This document shows positions 47,203 through 56,481 of a stretch of DNA of 64,000 nt, piece by piece; the first letter of the stretch is position 1; every line of letters starts with the position of its first letter. This DNA comes from Chloroflexota bacterium (GTDB lineage: Bacteria > Chloroflexota > Limnocylindria > QHBO01). The notes beneath the pieces were generated by a model. The model was given only the letters and a program-made list of their open reading frames with translations. It did no database searches and had not been told where the DNA came from. Location: positions 310,001-374,000 of the forward strand of contig JAILWI010000001.1 of assembly GCA_025699005.1 (NCBI GenBank), written 5' to 3'. Both the position numbers and the translations under genes were made by a program.

Positions 47203-48925
47203 GGCCCGGGAGGTTCGCTGCCAGGCGGGCGCCGGTCGTCACAGCGCCCTCCGAGGCCGATGACACCAGCGCCGCGTACTTGGCCAGCACGCCGCCGGTG
47301 TAGCGCGGGGCCGGCGCGCTCCACTCGGTCCGCCGCCGCGCCAGCTCGGCATCGTCCACCAAGAGATCCAGCCGGCGCGCGTCGACGTCGATAACGATCT
47401 CGTCGCCCTCCTTCACGAGCGCGATCGGCCCGCCGAGTGCCGCTTCCGGCGCCACGTGGCCGATCATCAGCCCGTGGGTGCCGCCGGAAAACCGGCCGTC
47501 GGTGAGGAGCGCCACGTCGCCGCCCAGCCCCTCGCCGACGAGCGCCGCCGTGACCGAGAGCATCTCCTGCATGCCGGGTCCGCCGACCGGGCCCTCGTAG
47601 CGGATGACCACGACGTCGCCCTCGCCGATGCGCTGCGCGCGCACCGCGTCGTAGCAGGCCGCCTCGGAGTCGAAGACGCGTGCCGGTCCGCGGAACGAGC
47701 GACGCTCGTGGCCGGCGAGCTTGATGACGCAGCCGTCCGGTGCCAGCGACCCGCGGAGGATGGCGAGCCCGCCGGTCGGCTTGATCGGATGCTCGAACGA
47801 GACGACGACCTCCTGCGCGGGTGTCTCCACCGCGGCGTCGGCCACTTCGGCCAGCGTCCGACCGTCGATGTTGCGGGTGGAACCGTCCACCACGCCGCCG
47901 CGGATCAGCTCACGCGCGACGAGCCCGATCCCCCCGGCTTCGTGGATGTCCACCGCGGTGAACCGACCGCCGGGCATGAGCGAGGCGACGATCGGCGTCC
48001 GCTCGGCGATGCGGTCGAAGTCGTCGATCTCCAGCGGGATGCCGAGCTCGTGCGCGATCCCCAGCAGATGGAGCACCCCGTTCGTCGAGCCGCCGGTCGC
48101 GGCGACCGAGGCGATCGCGTTGTCGATCGCTGCCCGGGTCATGATCGCCGAGGGCCGAACCCCGCCGTTCACGAGCTCCATCACGAGCTCGCCGGACCGG
48201 TGGGCCGCCTGGAGCTTCGCCGGATCGGTCGCCGGAATCCCGTTCAGGCCGCCCGGGCTGATGCCCATGAACTCGAGGGCCGTGCTCATCGTGTTCGCCG
48301 TGAACTGACCGCCGCACGCGCCCGGTCCGGGGCACGACGCATCCTCGATCTCGCGCAGCTCCTCGAGCGAGATCTTCCCGACCCGATAGGCGCCGATCGC
48401 CTCGAAGACGGTGACCACCGTCGCGTCGCGCTTGCCGCGGACGACGCCGGGGTTGATCGTGCCGCTGTACAGGGCGAGCCCCGGCAGGTCGAGCCGTGCC
48501 AGCGCCATGGCCGCGCCCGGCAGCGTCTTGTCGCACCCGACGATGCAGACGAGCCCGTCGAACAGGTGGCCGCGTGCCACGAGCTCGATCGAATCGGCGA
48601 TCACCTCGCGACTCACGAGGGACGACTTCATTCCCTCGGTGCCCATCGAGACGCCGTCGGAGACGGCGATCGTGTTGAACTCCATCGGCGTGCCGCCGGC
48701 CGCCCGGACGCCGGCCTTCACGTGCTCCGCCAGCTCGCGCTGGTTGTAGTTGCACGGCATCGTCTCGATCCAGGTCGTGCCGACGCCGATGATCGGCTTC
48801 GAGAGATCCTCGTCGGTGAAGCCGATGGCCTTGAGCATCGCGCGGGCCGCCGCGCGGTCGGGGCCGTCGAGGAGGATGCGCGAGTGCTCGCGCGGGTCGT
48901 AGGGGGCGGCGCTCGGATCGGTCAT
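47189..48925 (-). CDS. ilvD: Dihydroxy-acid dehydratase
   Basis: 578 residues from ATG 48925 (an ATG three codons upstream is less likely). Fe-S ligands are Cys in [17 protein letters not shown] and [12 protein letters not shown]. It converts dihydroxy acids to 2-keto acids for valine, leucine and isoleucine. It is separated from the ilvB operon by the cyclase gene and carries its own TATCGT -10 seven bases before the ATG, suggesting a leaderless message. Confidence 0.95.
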   Translation of the reverse strand: MTDPSAAPYDPREHSRILLDGPDRAAARAMLKAIGFTDEDLSKPIIGVGTTWIETMPCNYNQRELAEHVKAGVRAAGGTPMEFNTIAVSDGVSMGTEGMKSSLVSREVIADSIELVARGHLFDGLVCIVGCDKTLPGAAMALARLDLPGLALYSGTINPGVVRGKRDATVVTVFEAIGAYRVGKISLEELREIEDASCPGPGACGGQFTANTMSTALEFMGISPGGLNGIPATDPAKLQAAHRSGELVMELVNGGVRPSAIMTRAAIDNAIASVAATGGSTNGVLHLLGIAHELGIPLEIDDFDRIAERTPIVASLMPGGRFTAVDIHEAGGIGLVARELIRGGVVDGSTRNIDGRTLAEVADAAVETPAQEVVVSFEHPIKPTGGLAILRGSLAPDGCVIKLAGHERRSFRGPARVFDSEAACYDAVRAQRIGEGDVVVIRYEGPVGGPGMQEMLSVTAALVGEGLGGDVALLTDGRFSGGTHGLMIGHVAPEAALGGPIALVKEGDEIVIDVDARRLDLLVDDAELARRRTEWSAPAPRYTGGVLAKYAALVSSASEGAVTTGARLAANLPGRVDS

Positions 48926-48932
48926 GCGCCGC

Positions 48933-48951
48933 ACGATAGCCGACGTGTCGA
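48933..48951 (-). promoter_or_regulatory. Upstream element TCGACA-N7-TATCGT of ilvD
   Basis: TATCGT (48938-48933) lies seven bases before the ilvD ATG. TCGACA (48951-48946) is exactly seven bases upstream of it, the layout found before ilvB and leuC. Confidence 0.45.
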
Positions 48952-48971
48952 GGCTTCTCCGGCGGTCCGCG

Positions 48972-49508
48972 TCAGCCGCGCCGGGCGCGCCACGCCTCGC
49001 GCGTCTGCCCCCAGATCTCGACCGGGACGTCGAGCGGCGGGGGGAGGACCTCGTGCCGCAGGATCTCCGAGCCGAGACGCTGCGCCACTGCCTGGGATCG
49101 GACGTTCGCCGGGTCGATGGCGTGGATCACCTCGGTCCAGCCGAGTTCATCGAATGCCCAGTCCATGGCCGCCGTCGACCCCTCCAGCGCGTAGCCCTTG
49201 CCCCACGCCTCACGCGCGAGCGCCCAGCCGACCTCCCTGCCGGGCCATCCGTCGGGTTGCCACGGGCCGAGCCGCCCGATCCACCGCCCGGACGCCCTTT
49301 CGATCACGCTGAACATCCCGAACCCGTTGATCGTCCAGCTCCCGGCGACCTGGCAGATCTGGCGCCATGCCATGGCACGTGGCTGCACTCCACCGATGAA
49401 CGACGCCACTTCGGGATCGGCCGCGAACGCGACCCATGGTTCGAAGTCCTCTGCCGCCGGCGGTCGCAGGACGAGCCGTTCCGTCTCGATCGTCGGTCCG
49501 ATGCTCAC
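48972..49508 (-). CDS. GNAT-family N-acetyltransferase (RimJ/RimL-like)
   Basis: 178 residues from GTG 49508 (GTGA overlap with the cyclase). It begins [19 protein letters not shown], a hallmark of RimJ/RimL-type acetyltransferases. The acetyl-CoA loop is [19 protein letters not shown], and [12 protein letters not shown] follows. Many such proteins modify protein N-termini or antibiotics; the substrate here is unknown. Confidence 0.85.
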   Translation of the reverse strand: MSIGPTIETERLVLRPPAAEDFEPWVAFAADPEVASFIGGVQPRAMAWRQICQVAGSWTINGFGMFSVIERASGRWIGRLGPWQPDGWPGREVGWALAREAWGKGYALEGSTAAMDWAFDELGWTEVIHAIDPANVRSQAVAQRLGSEILRHEVLPPPLDVPVEIWGQTREAWRARRG

Positions 49509-50296
49509 GCGACGGCCGCCGGCTCGGGTTCGCTCCGCTCCGACCACGCATCGAGCGGCTCGGTCCGGCCGCGAAGCTCGAGGCGCCGCGACTCCAGACC
49601 CGAGGTGTTTAGGTGCGCCGAGGTGGCGGCCCCGGCGCTGATGAGGATCTCGCCGGCGCCGGCCTCCGATCCCAGCCGGCTGGCGACGTTGACCGCATCG
49701 CCGAGCGCGGTGAAGTCGCGGACCTCGTCCGTGCCGCCGACGAAACCGACCCACGCTGTGCCGCTGTGCACGCCGACCCCGACGGGGAGCGTCACGTCCC
49801 GCAGGATCGCGCGGGCGGCCTCGATCCCCGCCTCCGCGTGCCCGCGCTCGCCGACGAAGCCGGGGATGAAGAGGGCCATGATCCCGTCGCCGAGCAGCTT
49901 GTCGACGATCCCGTTGGGCTCGCGGATGGCGCGGCTCGCCACGCGGACGTACTCGTTCACGGCCGCGGAGTATTCGCCCGGGGACATCGTCTCGGCGAGG
50001 CCGGTCGAGCCGCGGATGTCGGCGAAGAGCGCGGTGATCTCGAGCTCCGCGCCGCCCGGGTGCTTCTCCGCCTGGCGGAAGCAGCTGTTGCACAGCTGCG
50101 GATTGGGCGGATATCGCCCGAAGCCCAGGGCGCGCATCACCGGTCCACCGAGACCTCCCTGGGGGGCGAGGCACATCTTGCAGCGCGGGTCCGACGGAAG
50201 GTGGCGGAAGATGCGGCGCTGGCGCACGAGGTCGGGGTGCTCGCCGGTCAGGATCATCTCCCAGTCGCGGGAGGATTCACGCTGATCGTCGGCCAT
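49505..50296 (-). CDS. Adenylate/guanylate cyclase with N-terminal CxxC pairs
   Basis: 263 residues. Residues 39-42 (CKMC) and about 69-72 (CNSC) form two CxxC pairs in a short domain with GGLGGPVMRALGFGRYPPNP between. The class III cyclase domain (about 85-235) has Asp in ALFADIRGSTGLAE and LLGDGIMALFIPG, and FTALGDAVNVASRLGS. A zinc ribbon or redox/Fe-S switch coupled to the cyclase is a reasonable guess. It is divergent from leuC (64 bp). Confidence 0.85.
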   Translation of the reverse strand: MADDQRESSRDWEMILTGEHPDLVRQRRIFRHLPSDPRCKMCLAPQGGLGGPVMRALGFGRYPPNPQLCNSCFRQAEKHPGGAELEITALFADIRGSTGLAETMSPGEYSAAVNEYVRVASRAIREPNGIVDKLLGDGIMALFIPGFVGERGHAEAGIEAARAILRDVTLPVGVGVHSGTAWVGFVGGTDEVRDFTALGDAVNVASRLGSEAGAGEILISAGAATSAHLNTSGLESRRLELRGRTEPLDAWSERSEPEPAAVA

Positions 50297-50331
50297 GGCG
50301 CCACTCTATCCGAACCGTCCAGAGCGAACGC

Positions 50332-50350
50332 TTGACGAATCGGCTACGGT
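50332..50350 (+). promoter_or_regulatory. Upstream element TTGACG-N7-TACGGT of leuCD
   Basis: TACGGT (50345-50350) ends ten bases before the leuC ATG and TTGACG (50332-50337) precedes it by seven bases. The composition matches the elements before ilvB and ilvD. Confidence 0.45.
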
Positions 50351-50360
50351 CGGCTGACCG

Positions 50361-51791
50361 ATGAGTGATCCGACCCCGAATTCAGCACGCCCGCGAACGA
50401 TCGTCGAGAAGATCTGGGACGACCATGTCGTCGCGCCCGGCACCGACGGCGCACCCGACGTCCTCGGCGTCGACCTCCACCTCGTGCACGAGGTGACGAG
50501 CCCGCAGGCCTTCGACGGCCTCCGCGAGCGTGGCCTCCGCGTGCGGCGTCCCGGCCAGACCGTCGCCACGGCCGACCACTCGATCCCGACCACCGACCGC
50601 AGCCTCCCGATCGCCGATGAGATCGCCGCCACCCAGGTGAAGCGCCTCGAGGACAACTGCCGCGAGTTCGGCGTGCCGCTCCACGGCATCGGCTCGCCGC
50701 ACCAGGGGATCGTGCACGTCATCGGCCCTGAGCTGGGGCTGACGCAGCCGGGCATGACGATCGTGTGCGGCGACTCGCATACGGCCACCCACGGGGCGTT
50801 CGGCGCGCTGGCGTTCGGGATCGGCACCACCGAGGTCGAGCACGTGCTCGCCACCCAGACGCTCCTCCAGCGCCGACCGAAGACGTTCGAGGTGCGGGTC
50901 GACGGCGCGCTCCATCCCGGCGTCACGGCCAAGGACATCATCCTGTCGCTGCTGTCGCGCATCGGCGTGGGTGGGGGAACCGGCCACGTGTTCGAGTACC
51001 GCGGATCCGCGATCCGGGGGCTCGGCATGGAGGGTCGCATGACGATCTGCAACATGAGCATCGAGGGCGGCGCCCGCGCCGGCCTGATCGCCCCGGACGA
51101 GACCACCTTCGAGTACGTCCACGGCCGTCCGCACGCTCCGCAGGGCGAGGCCTGGGACGCCGCGGTCGAGGCCTGGCGCCGGCTGCCGACCGACGAGGGC
51201 GCGACGTTCGACCGCAGCATCGCCTTCGACGCCGGCGAGCTCACGCCGATGGTGACCTACGGCACGAACCCCGGCATGGGCTTCCCGATCACCGACCGCA
51301 TCCCGGACCCGGCCAGCCTCGCCGATGCGAACCAGCGCAGCTCCCTCCAGCACGCGCTCGACTACATGGCACTGACCCCCGGCGAGCCGATCCTGGGCAA
51401 GCCGATCGACGTCGTCTTCGTTGGCTCGTGCACGAACTCGCGGATCAGCGACCTGCGCGAGGCGGCCCGCATGCTCCGCGGACGCCGCGTCGCCGACGGC
51501 GTGCGGATGATGGTCGTCCCCGGCTCGACCGAGGTGAAGCGCCAGGCCGAGAGCGAGGGGCTGTCCAGCATCTTCACCGATGCCGGCGCCGAGTGGCGCG
51601 AGGCGGGATGCAGCATGTGCATCGCGATGAACGGCGACCAGCTTAGCCCCGGCCAGTACAGCGTCAGCACCAGCAACCGGAACTTCGAGGGGCGGCAGGG
51701 CAAGGGCGGTCGCACGTTCCTGGCGTCGCCGCTGACCGCCGTCGCATCGGCCGTGACCGGTCGCCTGTCGGATCCGAGGGCGCTGTTGTGA
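50361..51791 (+). CDS. leuC: 3-isopropylmalate dehydratase large subunit
   Basis: 476 residues. Aconitase-family Fe-S enzyme; cluster Cys are in [13 protein letters not shown] and [29 protein letters not shown] and [23 protein letters not shown] are also present. With LeuD it isomerises 2-isopropylmalate, and probably citramalate made by CimA. It lies on the strand opposite to the main operon. Confidence 0.96.
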   Translation: MSDPTPNSARPRTIVEKIWDDHVVAPGTDGAPDVLGVDLHLVHEVTSPQAFDGLRERGLRVRRPGQTVATADHSIPTTDRSLPIADEIAATQVKRLEDNCREFGVPLHGIGSPHQGIVHVIGPELGLTQPGMTIVCGDSHTATHGAFGALAFGIGTTEVEHVLATQTLLQRRPKTFEVRVDGALHPGVTAKDIILSLLSRIGVGGGTGHVFEYRGSAIRGLGMEGRMTICNMSIEGGARAGLIAPDETTFEYVHGRPHAPQGEAWDAAVEAWRRLPTDEGATFDRSIAFDAGELTPMVTYGTNPGMGFPITDRIPDPASLADANQRSSLQHALDYMALTPGEPILGKPIDVVFVGSCTNSRISDLREAARMLRGRRVADGVRMMVVPGSTEVKRQAESEGLSSIFTDAGAEWREAGCSMCIAMNGDQLSPGQYSVSTSNRNFEGRQGKGGRTFLASPLTAVASAVTGRLSDPRALL

Positions 51792-52417
51792 GCACCGCCG
51801 TCCGCGAGCCGTTCCGCGAGGTCACCTCGGCTGTCGTGCCGCTGCCGCGCAACGACATCGACACCGACCAGATCATCCCGGCGCGCTTTTTGAAGACGAT
51901 CAACCGCGCGGGCCTCGGGGAGCAGCTGTTCCACGACTGGCGCTATCTCGCCGATGGCTCGCCGAACCCCGAGTTCGTGATCAACCGGCCCGAGATGGCC
52001 GGGCGGTCCGTGCTGGTCGTGGGCGACAACTTCGGCTGCGGCTCGTCCCGAGAGCACGCTCCCTGGGCGCTCGCCGCGTGGGGCATCCGCGCGGTGATCA
52101 GCAGCAGCTTCGCCGACATCTTCCGCAACAACGCGCTGAAGAACGGGCTCCTGCCCATCGCCGTCTCGCCGGAGGAGCTCGAGCGCATCGTGGCCATCGT
52201 GCGTGACGATCCGGATGCGGAGATCACGGTCGACCTCGAGGCGCAGGAGGTGCGGCTGCCGGACGGCGGGAGCATCGGTTTCACGGTGGACTCGTTCGCG
52301 CGTCGCATGATCCTGGACGGGACCGATGAGCTCGGGTACCTCCTGGCCCAGGAGCCGGCGCTCGAGGCGTACGAGCGCGCGCATCCACCGCGCGTCTCGA
52401 CCCTGGCCGCCGAGTAG
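51788..52417 (+). CDS. leuD: 3-isopropylmalate dehydratase small subunit
   Basis: 209 residues from GTG 51788 overlapping the leuC stop (GTGA). Swivel-domain motifs are [37 protein letters not shown] and [15 protein letters not shown]. It belongs to the bacterial-type LeuD of about 200 residues. The following 100 bp hold an AT-richer stretch around 52460-52485 that may be the promoter of the next gene. Confidence 0.96.
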   Translation: MSTAVREPFREVTSAVVPLPRNDIDTDQIIPARFLKTINRAGLGEQLFHDWRYLADGSPNPEFVINRPEMAGRSVLVVGDNFGCGSSREHAPWALAAWGIRAVISSSFADIFRNNALKNGLLPIAVSPEELERIVAIVRDDPDAEITVDLEAQEVRLPDGGSIGFTVDSFARRMILDGTDELGYLLAQEPALEAYERAHPPRVSTLAAE

Positions 52418-52517
52418 CCGCCACGCTCCGTCCGACGAGGGTGCCGGCGCTGTCAGGCGTTATATCGGTAGTGATGTATCCGCTGACACGGCACGCCTGC
52501 GAGCCCAAGGCTGTCCG

Positions 52518-53309
52518 ATGAGCCCGGTTGCCGAGCTGCGCGACGTCACGGTTCGGCGTCAGCGACGCGAGATCGTCTCGCACGTGAGCTGGACCATCGG
52601 GGACGGGGAGCGCTGGGTCGTCCTGGGGCCGAACGGGGCGGGCAAGACGACCCTCGTGCGCATCGTCAGCACCTACCTCATGCCGTCGTCGGGGACGGTC
52701 GAGGTGCTCGGCCGGCGCATCGGCCGCACCGACGTGGCAACCCTGCGACCCCGGATCGGCTACCTCAGCCCTTCGTTGGCGACCATGGTCCCGCCGGAGC
52801 TGACGCCACGCCAGATCGTCGATGCGGCGCAGGCCGGTGCGGTGCTGCCGTGGTACGTCGATCCGGGCCGCATCGACCGCGACCTCACGACTCGCGCACT
52901 GGCCGATGCCGGCATGGCCGATGCGCGAGACGCGCCGTTCGAGACCTTCTCGTCCGGGGAGCAGCTGCGCGTCCAGCTGGCCCGTGCCCTCGTCACCGAA
53001 CCGGCGCTCCTCCTCCTGGATGAGCCGATGGCCTCGCTCGACATCGGCGGGCGCGAGGCGCTGGTGGCAACCCTGTCGCGCGTCGCATCGGGCTCTATCG
53101 GGGCCGTCGTCGTCGTGCTCCACCGGGTCGAGGACATCCCGCCCGGCTTCACGCACGCGCTGCTCATGCGCGACGCGCGCATGGTCGCTGCGGGCCCGAT
53201 CGACGAGGTGTTGACGGACGAGGCGATGAGCGCCTGTTTCGCGACGCCGCTGGCGATCGAGCGACGCGACGGCCGGTTCGCCGCTCGGGCCGCCGACCGG
53301 CCTGGCTGA
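52518..53309 (+). CDS. ABC transporter ATP-binding protein, orphan
   Basis: 263 residues from ATG 52518; in-frame extension upstream overlaps leuD and is rejected. Walker A is GPNGAGKTT, the signature FSSGEQLRVQLARAL (SSGEQ instead of LSGGQ), Walker B LLLLDEPMASLD and the switch His in VVLHRVED. The closest type is the ModF/YlmA-like group with molybdate or iron-complex importers. No permease or binding protein is adjacent. Confidence 0.85.
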   Translation: MSPVAELRDVTVRRQRREIVSHVSWTIGDGERWVVLGPNGAGKTTLVRIVSTYLMPSSGTVEVLGRRIGRTDVATLRPRIGYLSPSLATMVPPELTPRQIVDAAQAGAVLPWYVDPGRIDRDLTTRALADAGMADARDAPFETFSSGEQLRVQLARALVTEPALLLLDEPMASLDIGGREALVATLSRVASGSIGAVVVVLHRVEDIPPGFTHALLMRDARMVAAGPIDEVLTDEAMSACFATPLAIERRDGRFAARAADRPG

Positions 53310-53315
53310 TCTCGC

Positions 53316-53639
53316 TCAGCGCCGCAAGCGCACGGCGTCGCGAACGCGCCTGATCGCCGGCACGGCCCCCACCGCCGCGAAAGCGGCGAGGATCGCGTAC
53401 ACCAACCAGGGCAGCCCGCGACCGGCGACGATCACGTACAGCGTCGGAAGGCTGAAGAAGAGCGCGGCACTGGCGCCCGGCAGCAGCATGTGCTGGCGCC
53501 GGCGCGCTCGACGGATCAGCCAGGCCAGGGAGCCGAAGAAGAGCGGCGCCGACCCGACATACAGGATCGCGTAGACGAGAGGATCAACGCCGTATTCGCG
53601 ACCCAGCCCGCCGAGCCATTCCAGCAGCTCCGACCACAT
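53316..53639 (-). CDS. Small membrane protein, unknown function
   Basis: 107 residues from ATG 53639. Three TM segments: around LVYAILYVGSAPLFFGSLAWLI (first 20: LVYAILYVGSAPLFFGSLAW), LLPGASAALFFSLPTLYVIV and LVYAILAAFAAVGAVPAI, with Arg-rich loops (RRARRRQ, RRVRDAVRLRR) pointing to cytosolic ends. It is the last gene of the aromatic operon, 4 bp after aroQ. No family is recognised. Confidence 0.65.
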   Translation of the reverse strand: MWSELLEWLGGLGREYGVDPLVYAILYVGSAPLFFGSLAWLIRRARRRQHMLLPGASAALFFSLPTLYVIVAGRGLPWLVYAILAAFAAVGAVPAIRRVRDAVRLRR

Positions 53640-53643
53640 CGGT

Positions 53644-54063
53644 TCACCCGTCCAGCAGCCAGTCGATGGCTTCGAGGTAACCGCGCCAGCCGCGGCCGAT
53701 GACCTGGTGCGCGGTGGCCGGAGCCGTGACCGAGACACGGCGCCAGGGCTCCCGGGCGTTGATGTCGCTGATGTGGACCTCCACCGCCGGGCGGCCGCAG
53801 GCACGAAGCGCGTCGTGCAGCGCGTACGAGGTGTGCGACAGCGCCCCGAAGTTGCAGATGAGCGCGTCGTAGTCGAGCTGCTCGATCCGATCGATGAGCG
53901 CCCCCTCGTGGTTCGACTGGAAGGCCTCGAGCAGTGAGCCGCGCTCCAGCGCATGGGCGCGCGCCGACTCGGTGATCTCGTCGAGCGTGGTCGTGCCGTA
54001 GATCTCGGGCTCGCGACGACCGAGCGTGCCGAGGTTCGGTCCGTTCAGGACGAGGATCTTCAT
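53644..54063 (-). CDS. aroQ: 3-dehydroquinate dehydratase, type II
   Basis: 139 residues from ATG 54063; TTG/ATG starts up to six codons upstream are possible but would overlap pheA. NGPNLGTLGRREPEIYG carries the catalytic Arg and Tyr. Later motifs deviate slightly: CNFGALSHTSYALHDAL for NPGAxTHTSxALRDA, and VEVHISDINAREPWRRVS with SD for the usual SN. It removes water from 3-dehydroquinate and is the only dehydroquinase seen in the operon. Confidence 0.9.
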   Translation of the reverse strand: MKILVLNGPNLGTLGRREPEIYGTTTLDEITESARAHALERGSLLEAFQSNHEGALIDRIEQLDYDALICNFGALSHTSYALHDALRACGRPAVEVHISDINAREPWRRVSVTAPATAHQVIGRGWRGYLEAIDWLLDG

Positions 54064-54067
54064 CGGC

Positions 54068-54919
54068 TCATGGTGCATCAACGCCGAAGGAACCGAGGAT
54101 CCGCATCGAGCTCGTGTGCCGGCGGAGGCCGGGGAGGGCGGTGGCGAGCGGAACGGCGTCCGCGTCGCCGGAAACCTGGACCAGGAAGCGGTAGCGCCAT
54201 GGGCCGCTACCGGACGGGCGCGACTCGATCCGGCTCAGGTTGACGCCGGCATCGGCGAGCGAGCCGAGCGCGCGGTAGAGGTCGCCGGGATGGTGGCCGG
54301 TCTCGAACGTGATGAGCGTCTCGCGCGGTGCGTCGGCTGGCGGCGCCAGCGAGCCGGATGCGGCGAGCGGGGGATCGCCGTCGCGCCGGAGGACGGCGAA
54401 GCGGGTCATGTTGTGGGCCGCGTCCTGGATGTCCGCCGCCGCGATTTCGAGGCCGTAGCGATCCGCCGCCCGGGTGGAGGCGATGGCCGCCGCGTGCCGG
54501 TCGCCGCCCGCCGCCAGCTCGCGCGCGGCCCCCGCGGTGTCGGCTGCGGGAATCACCTCCCAATCCTGGCCGGACAGGTAGCGCTCGCACTGGGCGAGGG
54601 CCTGCCAGTGGCTGCTCACCCGCTCGATCTCCTCGATCGGTGCTCCGGGAAGGACGAGGAGCTGGTGGCGGATCGGCAGGAGCAGCTCGCCGACGACCCG
54701 CAGCTCGCCACCGGCCAGCGCGTCGAGCGCGTCACCCACCGTCCCGGCCAGCGAGTTCTCGAGCGGCAGGACGCCCGCGTCCGCGGTTCCGTCGTCGATC
54801 GCCGCGCACACGGCCGGAAACGTGGCCACCCCGAACGGCTCGACGTCCTCGCCGAACCAGCCGACGACCGCCTCCTCACCGTAGGCTCCTGGCTCGCCCT
54901 GGTACGCGACGCGCGTCAT
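54068..54919 (-). CDS. pheA: Prephenate dehydratase
   Basis: 283 residues. The PDT domain (about 1-180) has VAYQGEPGAYGEEAV, GVLPLENSLAGTVG and the catalytic HNMTRFAVL. The ACT domain (about 195-275) has LITFETGHHPGDLYRALGSL and LSRIESRPSGSGPWRYRF, where ESRP is the phenylalanine-binding mark. It makes phenylpyruvate. Its chorismate mutase partner activity is fused to DAHP synthase in this operon. Confidence 0.94.
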   Translation of the reverse strand: MTRVAYQGEPGAYGEEAVVGWFGEDVEPFGVATFPAVCAAIDDGTADAGVLPLENSLAGTVGDALDALAGGELRVVGELLLPIRHQLLVLPGAPIEEIERVSSHWQALAQCERYLSGQDWEVIPAADTAGAARELAAGGDRHAAAIASTRAADRYGLEIAAADIQDAAHNMTRFAVLRRDGDPPLAASGSLAPPADAPRETLITFETGHHPGDLYRALGSLADAGVNLSRIESRPSGSGPWRYRFLVQVSGDADAVPLATALPGLRRHTSSMRILGSFGVDAP

Positions 54920-56481
54920 GCCGCGATGACCGCGAGGGCCGATTCGAGCTCCTCGTCCGTCACGTCGTCCACCTCGACGACACGGCCGATCGCCATCGGC
55001 AGGATCCAGCGCTGCCGGCCCGCGTGCCGCTTCTTGTCGCCGAGCATCGCCGTGCGGACGGCGTCAGGATCGAAGGCCCGTCGCAGTTGGAATCCCGCCG
55101 CGTCGAGGGCGGTGTCGAGCCGCTCCCCGAGGTCCGGCTCCGCGCCGCGGCCGATGGCGATCGTCGTCGCGGCCCGGAGCCCGAGCGCGACCGCCGCGCC
55201 GTGGGACAGCCCGTAGCCCGACTCGATCTCCACGGCATGCCCGACGGTGTGCCCGAGGTTCAGCGTTCGTCGCTCGCCGGCCTCGTAGGGGTCGCGCTCG
55301 CAGACGCCGATCTTGAGCCGGGCGCTGCGCTCGATGATCGCGTAGCGCGCCGCCTCGTCGGTGCGCAGCGCGGCCGGTCCCCGCTGCTCGATGAGCGTCC
55401 AGAGCGCCGGGTCGCCGATCATCGCCGACTTGATCGACTCCGCCATACCGTCACGGCGCAGGCCGAGCGGTAGGGGCCGGAGCGCGCCGACGTCCGAGAT
55501 GACGGAGACGGGCGGCCAGAACGCCCCGACCGCATTCTTCGCCTCGCCGAGGTCGACGGCCACCTTGCCGCCGATGGCGCTGTCGGCCTGTGCCAGCCAG
55601 GTGGTCGGTACCTGGACCAGCGGGATGCCGCGGGCGTAGAGGGCGGCCGCAGTGCCGGCGACATCGCCGATCGTTCCGCCACCGACCGCCACGAGCGGCG
55701 TCGAGCGCTCCACGCGATGCGCGGCCAGCCACTCGAGCACCCGCTCCAGCGAGCTCAGCCGCTTCGTGCGCTCGCCACCGCGCAGCGGCAGGGTGGCCCG
55801 GGCTCCGCGGCGCTGGACGATCTCCGGCGCGACGTCGAGCAGGCGCCGATCCACGACGGCGACGCCGCCCGGGGCATCGTCCAGGTCCACGCCGAGCACG
55901 ATGCGGGCGTACTCGGGTCCCATCGGGTGCGCGCGCGGCACGTCGGCGTCGAACAGCCGCCGTCCCGCCGGCGGCTGGAGCGTGGCGATGACCTCGTTCG
56001 CGATCGTCTCCGGCGCCATGCTCGCGTCCACCCGCACGTCCGCCGCGCGGTACACCGGCGCTCGCTCGGCCATGACCGCGGTCAGGCGGTCCGGGGCGTA
56101 GGGCTGGAGCGTCGGCCGGTCGACGCCATCGGCCTTGAGGCGTTCGAGGAGGTGGTGGGCCTCCGGGTCGAGCCACGCGACGGTGCCGTGGTGCCACAGC
56201 GCCCAGCGATTCAGCGGGTCGAGGGCCGCGCCGCCACCGGTCGAGATGATCGCGCCGGGTACCGCGCACGCTTCCCCGACGGCGGCCGACTCCTCCGCGC
56301 GGTAGGCAGCCTCGCCGTGTCGGTTGATGTAGTCCGGCACCGGCATGCCGATACGGCGGGCGGCGAGGTCGTCGGTGTCGAGGTGCGGAAGCCCGAGCCG
56401 TTCGGCGAGCAGCCGCCCGACGGTCGACTTGCCGCTGGCCGGCATGCCGACGAGCACGATCCCGCTGCCGCGCTCAGACAT
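54916..56481 (-). CDS. aroKB: Bifunctional shikimate kinase / 3-dehydroquinate synthase
   Basis: 521 residues. The N-terminal kinase (about 1-170) has the P-loop GMPASGKST (12-20), LDTDDLAARR and STGGGAALDP. The C-terminal AroB (about 195-521) has AVGGGTIGDVAGTAAALYARG, VPTTWLAQADSAIGGKVAVD, a Glu in MAESIKSAMI and His in LNLGHTVGHAVE and LSHGAAVALG for zinc. The two enzymes act three steps apart, so fusion serves co-expression rather than direct channelling. The reading frame is unbroken across the junction. Confidence 0.95.
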   Translation of the reverse strand: MSERGSGIVLVGMPASGKSTVGRLLAERLGLPHLDTDDLAARRIGMPVPDYINRHGEAAYRAEESAAVGEACAVPGAIISTGGGAALDPLNRWALWHHGTVAWLDPEAHHLLERLKADGVDRPTLQPYAPDRLTAVMAERAPVYRAADVRVDASMAPETIANEVIATLQPPAGRRLFDADVPRAHPMGPEYARIVLGVDLDDAPGGVAVVDRRLLDVAPEIVQRRGARATLPLRGGERTKRLSSLERVLEWLAAHRVERSTPLVAVGGGTIGDVAGTAAALYARGIPLVQVPTTWLAQADSAIGGKVAVDLGEAKNAVGAFWPPVSVISDVGALRPLPLGLRRDGMAESIKSAMIGDPALWTLIEQRGPAALRTDEAARYAIIERSARLKIGVCERDPYEAGERRTLNLGHTVGHAVEIESGYGLSHGAAVALGLRAATTIAIGRGAEPDLGERLDTALDAAGFQLRRAFDPDAVRTAMLGDKKRHAGRQRWILPMAIGRVVEVDDVTDEELESALAVIAA

